Origin: an uncultured Collinsella sp.
GTDB lineage: Bacteria > Actinomycetota > Coriobacteriia > Coriobacteriales > Coriobacteriaceae
NCBI GenBank assembly: GCA_902493125.1
Contig: CABUOF010000084.1
Span: 1-7,335, forward strand
Direction: 5' to 3'
DNA length: 7,335 nt
Shown here: piece after piece, positions 1 to 5,453 of the stretch
Layout: each line of letters opens with the position of its first letter
Position numbering within the stretch: the first letter of the stretch is position 1
The notes under the pieces: model-generated
What the model saw: the letters and a program-made list of their open reading frames with translations, nothing else
Databases searched by the model: none
Told to the model about the DNA's origin: nothing
Program-made: the position numbers and the translations under genes

Positions 1-149
1 CGAGCCAGGACTTGACCGAGCGAAAACCTTGCGCCTGGCCTTCGGCGGCGCGGCCTGCGTCAACTATGGGGCAGCCCGGTTTTCCGTTGGCCGGCGCGCC
101 CCACTCATAATGCTTGGGTCGGTGGGCTGATGTGTTGCATCCCTTAGGG

Positions 150-1286
150 CTACAAAGTTGAAATGAAGGCGGACAGGCGGCGGAGGCCTTCGTCCAGATT
201 TTCATCGCTTACGCAGTAGCTTAAGCGGATGTGGCCTTCGGTGCCGAAGCAGTCGCCCGGGACTAGGGCTACGTTTGCTTCTTTGATGGCTTTGATACAG
301 AAGGCTTCGCTGGTTAGGCCGTACTGTTTGATGCTGGGGAAGGCGTAGAAGGCTCCCGCCGGTTCAACTACGTCGAGGCCCATGGCGTTTAAGGCTGCGA
401 GCACGCGTTCGCGGCGGGCTCGGTAGACTTCGAGCATGGGGGTGGGGTCGACGGTCAGGGCTCGCGCTGCGGCGTCCATTTCGAAGGAGACGGCACTCGA
501 TACTAAGTATTGGTGAGCCTTGGCGATCTCGGCGATGACGGGTGCCGCTGCCGCGAGCCAGCCCAGGCGCCAGCCGGTCATGGACCAGGGCTTGGAGAAG
601 CTCTCGATGATGACCGTCTGTTCACGCAGCTCCGGGTGACGCTGGGCAAAGCGCTCGTAGCCATCCACATAAACCAGGCGGTTGTATACGTCGTCGCAGA
701 CCACGTAGATGCCCGCCTGCTCTGCCACGCGCGCCACGGCGTCGAGCGAAGCCGCGTTGAGGATGCAACCCGTAGGATTGTTGGGCGTGCAGATGACGAT
801 GGCCTTGGTCGCCGGCGTCACGCAAGCACGAAGTGCGTCCTCGTCAATCTGGAATTGCGCAGGCTCCGTATCCAAAAAGACCGCCTTGGCGTGGTTGGCC
901 ACGACGATGCTCTCGTACAGGCCAAAGGCCGGCGTGGGGATAATGACCTCGTCGCCGGGGTTGAGCATAGCCATGAATGCTGCCGACAGGGCCTCGGTCG
1001 CACCGTCGGTTAGGATGACCTCGTCGGCCGAAAACGTAAGGCCCGCATCCCCCATGTAGGCAGATAACGCCTCACGCAGGGCGGGGCGACCGTTGTTGGG
1101 CGGATAGTGTGTGTCACCGCGGTCCAGTGCGGCGGTCACCTCGGCGCTAATCACATCGGGCGTGGGAAAATCGGGCTCGCCAAGCGCAAGCGCGATGCAC
1201 CCCGGGTGCTGGGCGGCGAGCGCGTTGATTCGGCGGATACCGGAGGGCTTGAGCGTGGCAAGCGAGGTATTCATGGGCAGTCGCAT
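150..1286 (-). CDS. PLP-dependent class I/II aminotransferase (aspartate aminotransferase-like)
   Basis: This is a cytoplasmic fold-type I aminotransferase that moves an amino group between an amino acid and a 2-oxoacid using pyridoxal phosphate. The 378 residues match the usual family length and the landmarks are all present: GEPDFPTP at 36-43, DGATEAL at 94-100, TPNNPTG at 167-173, the cofactor-nitrogen Asp198 with Tyr201 in CDDVY, SFSKPWSMTGWRLGW at 229-243 with Schiff-base Lys232 and phosphate-binding Arg240, and substrate-carboxylate Arg354 in HIRLSYC. The ATG at 1286 is preceded by AAAGGA five bases upstream, which favours it over Met5. The gene is divergent from the one at 1380. No convincing terminator follows the stop. 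Oddly, codon choice changes sharply near codon 257 (see findings). The fold and reaction class are secure. The substrate (Asp, Ala, aromatic or other) cannot be read from the sequence. Confidence 0.93.
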   Translation of the reverse strand: MRLPMNTSLATLKPSGIRRINALAAQHPGCIALALGEPDFPTPDVISAEVTAALDRGDTHYPPNNGRPALREALSAYMGDAGLTFSADEVILTDGATEALSAAFMAMLNPGDEVIIPTPAFGLYESIVVANHAKAVFLDTEPAQFQIDEDALRACVTPATKAIVICTPNNPTGCILNAASLDAVARVAEQAGIYVVCDDVYNRLVYVDGYERFAQRHPELREQTVIIESFSKPWSMTGWRLGWLAAAAPVIAEIAKAHQYLVSSAVSFEMDAAARALTVDPTPMLEVYRARRERVLAALNAMGLDVVEPAGAFYAFPSIKQYGLTSEAFCIKAIKEANVALVPGDCFGTEGHIRLSYCVSDENLDEGLRRLSAFISTL

Positions 1287-1367
1287 GGCGTTCCTTTCGT
1301 AAGGGTTGCACTAGGATAGCGCGGTGGGGCGCCGCCGGACGGTGTAACCTAAACGGAAACCAACCGG

Positions 1368-1375
1368 AAAGGAGG
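1368..1375 (+). promoter_or_regulatory. Strong Shine-Dalgarno of the 1380 gene
   Basis: AAAGGAGG is complementary to the 16S rRNA 3' end and sits four bases before the ATG at 1380. It is the main evidence that this poorly recognisable reading frame is a real gene and that translation begins here. No clear -10/-35 pair for either divergent gene was found in 1287-1379, which is GC-rich. Confidence 0.8.
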
Positions 1376-1379
1376 CAGC

Positions 1380-2036
1380 ATGGAGCCGACCGCGCGCAGC
1401 GATGTACCAAAAACGCTGCAAACCATTGCGTATATCAGCATTCCCAATAGTGCCGATCTTGAGTTTTTGCTCTGGGACCTGCAGGATGCCATCGCCGCCT
1501 ATGCACAGCTTTCCGGCACCGCACTCCCCCGCCCGGTCGACTTGAAGGCAAATGACGCCGGCAGCGTTGCCGATGGCATCGTGCTGGCCATTGAAGATGT
1601 GGCTGACGATGAGACGTTGACAGCCATCGAGCAGGCGCTTGAGCGCTTTGGCGGTACGGGAACGCGCGTCTATGCCGCGATTCGAGCCGCACAAGAGAGC
1701 ACTGAGCAGGCGCGTGGGACCGCCGTTCGCCTGCACAAGGCATGTGAGCGCCATGACCAATTGTGGTGTGGCGGCGTTGCCATCTGCGCCGGCAGCGGCA
1801 TCGCAGCGCTTCGTCGCTCCCCGCGCATGGGACTCTTGCGGCGACCGTTTTCGGAGGCCATGGACAAGCTCGTGGGCGCCGTTCGCATGGGGTGTTCCGT
1901 CGAACACGCGCAGAAGCTCGGTGGCGCCGCAACGGGTGGCGTCGACACCGACGGCATGGTGCGCGCCACGTCTGCGCTGCCCACACCGATCTGGCACGCC
2001 GTTATGAGGCATCTTGCCGAGCACTCAAACTGCTAA
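1380..2036 (+). CDS. Uncharacterised protein, possible flavodoxin/FMN-reductase-like fold without a recognisable flavin loop
   Basis: The 218-residue protein starts at an ATG with a strong AAAGGAGG four bases upstream (1368-1375), so it is very likely translated. I do not firmly recognise it. The C-terminal half resembles the end of NADPH-dependent FMN reductase/flavodoxin-like proteins common in anaerobes: a hydrophobic strand at 66-70, then LWCGGVAICAGSGI at 128-141, a basic RRSPRMGLLRRPFSEAMDKLVGAV block at 145-168, and an IPxxxY-like end, LPTPIWHAVMRHLAE, at 200-214. The N-terminal part lacks the Ser/Thr- and Gly-rich phosphate loop by which those enzymes hold FMN, so a redox role is doubtful. 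It has no signal peptide or membrane segment. It stands alone, divergent from the aminotransferase and overlapping the glycosylase tail to tail. Being a real gene is well supported; the family assignment is inference. Confidence 0.8.
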   Translation: MEPTARSDVPKTLQTIAYISIPNSADLEFLLWDLQDAIAAYAQLSGTALPRPVDLKANDAGSVADGIVLAIEDVADDETLTAIEQALERFGGTGTRVYAAIRAAQESTEQARGTAVRLHKACERHDQLWCGGVAICAGSGIAALRRSPRMGLLRRPFSEAMDKLVGAVRMGCSVEHAQKLGGAATGGVDTDGMVRATSALPTPIWHAVMRHLAEHSNC

Positions 2037-2602
2037 ATCGAAAAAGCCTGCCAATCAACGGCTTCACTCCAGCGCTCGACAAGGCGTTCCAGACGCCACG
2101 CCGCATTGGCGGGACTTGTCGACGGCAGAACGATGGCGGGCAGCGCGGTGCGTTCTTGTAGATAGCGCTTGTAGAGCCGGCCAGCTGTACCACCGTTGCA
2201 TATCACCTGCTCAATGGGAGCCGCGTCGGTAATGCGCTCGATATGTGCCGGCACAACGTTTTTGATGCTGGCGTCACTCGAACCCTTAATATCGCAGCTC
2301 TCGATCACGTCCCACAGGGCCACACCGCCGTTGAGCAGCATGGCCCGCTTGGCGGCAATCGAGGCATCGAGCGTCGCGGGCTCACCGCTTGCCAAAGGAT
2401 CGCCCTCGTTGGGCGGCACGGGCACACCGAGGCACGCGGCCATCACGCGCCAAAAGCGATTCTGAGGGTTGCCGTAATAAAAGGCATTGGCGCGCGAAAG
2501 CACCGAGGGAAACGACCCGAGCACCAAAACGCGCGAGTGCTGGTCGAACACGGGCTCAAACCCATGCTCAATATGTTGATAGCCCTCGTCAGACGCTGCC
2601 AT
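2033..2602 (-). CDS. DNA-deoxyinosine glycosylase (uracil-DNA glycosylase superfamily, family 6/HDG)
   Basis: This is a base-excision repair enzyme predicted to remove hypoxanthine, the deamination product of adenine, from DNA. The 189 residues show family 6 UDG-superfamily landmarks: VLVLGSFPSVLSR at 25-37 (motif 1), YYGNPQNRFW at 42-51, ALWDVIESC at 95-103, SDASIKN at 109-115, VICNGGTAGRLYKR at 133-146, and LPSTSPANA at 159-167 (motif 2, the DNA-intercalation loop). The length is normal for these single-domain proteins. The ATG lies 3 bases after the stop of the upstream GH13 gene. A weak GAGGG eight bases before it lies inside that gene's end, so translational coupling is likely. The last 4 bases overlap the convergent gene's stop. 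The superfamily is secure; hypoxanthine preference is inferred from the motif set. Confidence 0.9.
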   Translation of the reverse strand: MAASDEGYQHIEHGFEPVFDQHSRVLVLGSFPSVLSRANAFYYGNPQNRFWRVMAACLGVPVPPNEGDPLASGEPATLDASIAAKRAMLLNGGVALWDVIESCDIKGSSDASIKNVVPAHIERITDAAPIEQVICNGGTAGRLYKRYLQERTALPAIVLPSTSPANAAWRLERLVERWSEAVDWQAFSI

Positions 2603-2605
2603 GGC

Positions 2606-3982
2606 CTAGGCCCTCAGCAGATAACGCACCTCGTAGGGTGCAAGCTCAAGGGCACCCGACAGCTCGACCGTGGGCGCATCGTCGGCAAGCAGGTCGACGA
2701 AGGAGCCGCTGAGTTCGCCAGCTCCAAAGGTGTAGGGCTCGTTCACGGCATTGACCGCCACGAGCACCGTCGCATCGTCGCAGGCGCGCTCGAACAGCAG
2801 CTGCTTGTTCTGGATCACCACGTTGCGATAGGCACCGTAGTTGAGGGCACGGGCTGCCGCGTCGTTTGCCGAGCGCAGGTGCGCGAGCCGCTTGACAAAT
2901 GCCGTCAGCTCGTTGGGCGCAGGCTCATCGAGCGCAGGACGCAGCGCCCAATCGCCATCGGGGCCGCCCTTTTCGCCGGCAATCCCCCACTCGCTGCCAT
3001 AGTAGACGCATGGGATACCCGGCATACCAAAGAGCATGCCGTAGGCGGGGCGTAGGCAGGACTTGTCCGTCAGGATGCTCGCCAGGCGCGGCACATCGTG
3101 GTTGTCGACAAACGACAGCAGATGCTTGCCGCGATAAATGCACCACGGGTCACCGCCAAACTGGCGATGCAGCGAGTGGGCAATCTCGAACATGTTGACC
3201 GAGTTAAAGCTGGAGTACAGGCCCTTGTAGCACTCGTAGTTGGTGCAGGAGTCGAGCATCTCGTCGTTGACGATCTGGTTGTAGTCGCCGTGGAGCGTCT
3301 CACCAATCAGCACAAAGTCGGGCTTGAGCTCACGGGTAAAAGTATGTAGGCGGCGCATAAAGTCGCGGTCGAGCATATAGGCGACGTCCAGACGCAGGCC
3401 GTCGACGCCAAAGACCTCGGCCCAGCGGCGCACGGACTCAAGCAGGTAATCGACCACGGCGGGGTTTTGCAAGTTGAGCTTCACGAGCTCAAAATGGCCT
3501 TCCCAACCCTCGTACCAAAAGCCGTCGCCGTAGCAGGAGTCGCCATCAAAGCTAATGTGGAACCAGTCCTTGTAGGGCGAGTCCCACTTGCGCTCCTGCA
3601 CATCGCGGAAGGCCCAAAAGCCGCGACCGACGTGGTTGAAGACGGCATCGAGCACCACGCGGATGCCATGGGCGTGCAGCGTCTCGCACACGGCGGCAAA
3701 GTCGGCGTCCCCACCCAGGCGACGGTCTATATGGCGCAGGCTGCGCGTGTCGTAGCCATGACTATCGGACTCGAGCGGCGGGTTGATGAGCACGGCGCCA
3801 ACGCCGAGTTCCTGCAGGTAGTCGGCCCATTGGGCGATCTTCATGATGGGGGCATCGGGGCTAGCTGTGGCATCGGCGGCCTGGGCGAGCTCATCCTCGG
3901 CAACGAGGGCGGTGTTTTCGCGCGGAGCTCCGCAAAAGCCCAGCGGATAAATCTGATAGAACGTCGTCTCGTATGCCCACAT
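2606..3982 (-). CDS. GH13 alpha-amylase-family hydrolase, cytoplasmic (cyclomaltodextrinase/maltodextrin glucosidase-like)
   Basis: This (beta/alpha)8-barrel glycosidase probably hydrolyses alpha-1,4 bonds in maltodextrins inside the cell. All four GH13 regions are present: DAVFNHVG at 112-119 (region I), GLRLDVAYM at 195-203 with nucleophile Asp199 (II), LIGETLHGD at 225-233 with acid/base Glu228 (III), and FVDNHDVPR at 291-299 with His295 and Asp296 (IV). The SHGYDTRS block at 74-81 is also typical. The 458 residues begin directly at the barrel (MWAYETTFYQIYPLG), with no signal peptide and no N-terminal starch-binding domain. A short beta C-domain follows from about residue 385. An Ala/Asp-rich stretch at 27-46 looks like a loop insertion. 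GGGAGG five bases before the ATG supports the start. It leads an operon with the inosine glycosylase. Catalytic competence is well supported; the exact substrate is not determined. Confidence 0.93.
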   Translation of the reverse strand: MWAYETTFYQIYPLGFCGAPRENTALVAEDELAQAADATASPDAPIMKIAQWADYLQELGVGAVLINPPLESDSHGYDTRSLRHIDRRLGGDADFAAVCETLHAHGIRVVLDAVFNHVGRGFWAFRDVQERKWDSPYKDWFHISFDGDSCYGDGFWYEGWEGHFELVKLNLQNPAVVDYLLESVRRWAEVFGVDGLRLDVAYMLDRDFMRRLHTFTRELKPDFVLIGETLHGDYNQIVNDEMLDSCTNYECYKGLYSSFNSVNMFEIAHSLHRQFGGDPWCIYRGKHLLSFVDNHDVPRLASILTDKSCLRPAYGMLFGMPGIPCVYYGSEWGIAGEKGGPDGDWALRPALDEPAPNELTAFVKRLAHLRSANDAAARALNYGAYRNVVIQNKQLLFERACDDATVLVAVNAVNEPYTFGAGELSGSFVDLLADDAPTVELSGALELAPYEVRYLLRA

Positions 3983-4017
3983 AGCAACCTCCCGGTAAGC
4001 TCAACACAACGACATCC

Positions 4018-4023
4018 ATTGTA
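4018..4023 (-). promoter_or_regulatory. Candidate -10 box for the GH13 operon
   Basis: On the minus strand TACAAT matches the sigma-70 consensus at 5 of 6 bases. It would start transcription about 28 bases before the ATG at 3982, just past the long hairpin. No good -35 at 16-18 bases is visible; TTGGGG lies 20 bases upstream. The call is therefore weak. Confidence 0.3.
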
Positions 4024-4047
4024 TGCCCGGCTTGTATCCTCTTCCCC

Positions 4048-4120
4048 AAAATAAGTTGCGGTGGAATAGTTCCTGCTTGGGCCTTCAGAGGCCTTAAACA
4101 GGAACTATTCCACCGCAACT
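4048..4120 (-). terminator. Probable Rho-independent terminator of the MFS gene
   Basis: Read on the minus strand, the long stem begins 15 bases after the MFS stop codon and is followed directly by TTATTTT (4054 to 4048, overlapping the stem base by one), a usable U-rich tract. On the plus strand the stem is followed by GATGAGGGAG, so termination should act only on minus-strand transcripts. It would insulate the GH13 operon from the transporter. Confidence 0.6.
4054..4120. repeat. Perfect 22-bp inverted repeat with nested hairpin
   Basis: The left arm at 4054-4075 and right arm at 4099-4120 are exact reverse complements (right arm starts CAGGAACTATTCC, ends CCACCGCAACT). The 23-base spacer contains a second stem, GGCCT at 4080-4084 with AGGCC at 4089-4093 around a TCAG loop, so almost the whole 67 bases can fold into one rod. 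Each arm also carries a small internal dyad, GGAA-3-TTCC. The element fills the gap between the MFS gene stop and the GH13 promoter region. No transposase is nearby and I see no second copy in this window. It could be an oversized terminator or a dispersed palindromic repeat. Confidence 0.9.
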
Positions 4121-4135
4121 GATGAGGGAGCGTGA

Positions 4136-5332
4136 TTAGGCGACGGGCTTGGCGCGGCGGATGGCTGGGAACATCACCGTGATGGCGAGGATGACGCCCA
4201 CGGCGGCGATTGCGCCACCTGCGCAGCCGATCCAGGCGATACCGGGGCCCGAAACCACGGCTCCGCCGATCGCGGTACCCGTGCCGATTCCCAGGTTAAA
4301 CAGGCCCGAGAAGATCGACATGGCGACGGCCGACGAGTCCGCCAGCGTGTGCTTGATGAGCTCGGCCTGAAACGCCACGTTAAAGGCCGTGGCGCAGCAA
4401 CCCCACAGTGCGCAAACAGCGAGAACCGCGGCGAGCGACGATGCGGCCGGGCCCATGAGCAGCAGGGCCACCGGCACGCCGGAGAGCGTAATCGCGAGAA
4501 ACGGGAACCGGTGCCCATCGAACAGGCGGCCGAACAGCCAGCTTCCGAGCAGACCAGAGCAGCCGAACGCCGTCAGCGTCATAGTGATGGCGCCCGCATC
4601 GACGTGCGCGACCTGCGCCAGGAAGGGCTCGATATAGCTGTAGCTTGCGTAATAGCCGGTCGCCATGAACACCGTGACCACATAGAGCGCGATGAGGAAC
4701 GGGTTCTTGAGCAGCTCGGGCAGCTGCTTGAGCGTAAAACGCTCGCCCGCTGGCATGGCAGGAAAGACCGTGGCCTGGTAGACGACCGCGACAGTAGACA
4801 GCACCCCGACCACGGCAAACGTCATACGCCAGCCCACGGCCAGGCCAATGGCGCGGCCGAGCGGCAGGCCGAAGATCTGTGCGATGGAAGAGCCCGTGGC
4901 GATCATGCTGATGGCGAGCGCCCCGTGACGCGTGTCAACCAGGCGCGACGCCATAATCGAAGCGACCGACCAGAACACGGCGTGCGCGCAGGCAACCACC
5001 AGGCGCGCGCAGACCAGGATGGGATAGGTCGGCGCCACAGCGGACAGGAACTGACCGAGCGAGAACACGGCCAGCACGCCCAGCAGCATCCGCTTGAACT
5101 CAAAGCGCGAAGCGAACACCATGAGCGGCAACGACAGCAGCATGACGCCCCAGGCGTAGACCGAGATCATGATGCCCGCCTGGGCCTCGGTGAGCGAGAA
5201 CGACGCGGCGATATCAGTCAAAAGGCCGATGGGCATAAACTCCGACGTGTTGAACACGAACGCACAGCAGGTGAGCCCGACGAGCGGGAGCCACTGCCTG
5301 AGCGTGATGCCGTCTTGCCTTGCCCGACTCAT
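4136..5332 (-). CDS. MFS sugar efflux transporter, SotB-like
   Basis: This is a major facilitator inner-membrane exporter of the SotB (YdeA) type, which in E. coli exports arabinose, IPTG and related small molecules, probably by proton antiport. From the chosen start it has 398 residues and about 12 hydrophobic helices (roughly 14-36, 50-72, 81-99, 104-126, 136-156, 165-187, 212-230, 246-268, 278-294, 300-318, 340-360, 366-388). SotB-type landmarks are NTSEFMPIGLLTDIA at 28-42, GIMISVYAWGVMLLSLPLM at 53-71, AHAVFWSVAS at 116-125, IATGSSIAQIFGLPLGR at 144-160, GWRMTF at 167-172, YSYIEPF at 231-237 and FSGLFNLGIGTG at 341-352. The ATG at 5332 has GGAGA eight bases upstream; the TTG at 5347 overlaps that site and is unlikely. 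It is transcribed alone between two hairpins. The real substrate is unknown. Confidence 0.88.
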   Translation of the reverse strand: MSRARQDGITLRQWLPLVGLTCCAFVFNTSEFMPIGLLTDIAASFSLTEAQAGIMISVYAWGVMLLSLPLMVFASRFEFKRMLLGVLAVFSLGQFLSAVAPTYPILVCARLVVACAHAVFWSVASIMASRLVDTRHGALAISMIATGSSIAQIFGLPLGRAIGLAVGWRMTFAVVGVLSTVAVVYQATVFPAMPAGERFTLKQLPELLKNPFLIALYVVTVFMATGYYASYSYIEPFLAQVAHVDAGAITMTLTAFGCSGLLGSWLFGRLFDGHRFPFLAITLSGVPVALLLMGPAASSLAAVLAVCALWGCCATAFNVAFQAELIKHTLADSSAVAMSIFSGLFNLGIGTGTAIGGAVVSGPGIAWIGCAGGAIAAVGVILAITVMFPAIRRAKPVA

Positions 5333-5340
5333 ATATAACG

Positions 5341-5345
5341 TCTCC
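5341..5345 (-). promoter_or_regulatory. Shine-Dalgarno deciding the MFS start
   Basis: GGAGA on the minus strand lies eight bases before the ATG at 5332, an ideal spacing. A longer frame starting with TTG at 5347 would place the start codon on the ribosome binding site itself, so the shorter protein is preferred. Confidence 0.7.
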
Positions 5346-5365
5346 AATCATTTTGAGCGGAGGCG

Positions 5366-5395
5366 ATTATATAGCAACGGCCCCGCATCCGTCAG
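5366..5395 (-). promoter_or_regulatory. Candidate sigma-70 promoter of the MFS gene
   Basis: On the minus strand a perfect TATAAT occupies 5371-5366. CTGACG at 5395-5390, a 4 of 6 match to TTGACA, lies 18 bases upstream. Initiation would fall near 5359, giving a leader of about 27 bases before the ATG at 5332. The -35 lies in the loop, and the spacer in one arm, of the hairpin at 5379-5411. Confidence 0.5.
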
Positions 5396-5411
5396 CAACA
5401 GATGCGGGGCC
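5379..5411 (-). terminator. GC-rich hairpin after feoB, probable terminator
   Basis: Arms 5379-5389 (GGCCCCGCATC) and 5401-5411 (GATGCGGGGCC) pair perfectly over 11 bp around an 11-base loop. The hairpin lies about 40 bases after the feoB stop. The minus-strand sequence after it, GTTGCTATATAAT, is only moderately U-rich, so termination may be incomplete. On the plus strand it is followed by GAAAAC, which is not a terminator context. Confidence 0.55.
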
Positions 5412-5453
5412 GAAAACAATTCGATACACAGAGGTTGCACCGTCAATAAATAA

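Noticed and set aside
67..103. Hairpin TGGGGC...GCCCCA as a terminator
   Set aside because: The stem is only 6 bp with an irregular interior and no T tract follows on either strand.
1311..2024. Minus-strand open frame (237 codons) antisense to the 1380 gene
   Set aside because: The plus frame has a strong AAAGGAGG and a plausible folded domain; the antisense product shows no recognisable family.
2603..2612. 10-bp palindrome GGCCTAGGCC between GH13 and the glycosylase
   Set aside because: It includes the GH13 stop codon, is short and lies in coding sequence; best explained by chance in GC-rich DNA.
2243..3055. Plus-strand open frame (270 codons) opposite the glycosylase and GH13 genes
   Set aside because: It crosses two recognised minus-strand genes, has no good ribosome binding site and its product shows no recognisable domain.
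4349..5338. Long plus-strand open frame (329 codons) opposite the MFS gene
   Set aside because: It encodes a low-complexity Arg/His/Glu/Gln-rich product typical of the antisense of a GC-rich membrane protein gene; the minus frame has clear SotB homology.
5333..5347. Longer MFS protein starting at TTG 5347
   Set aside because: The TTG overlaps the GGAGA site that is perfectly spaced for the ATG at 5332, and the extra five residues match nothing in the family.
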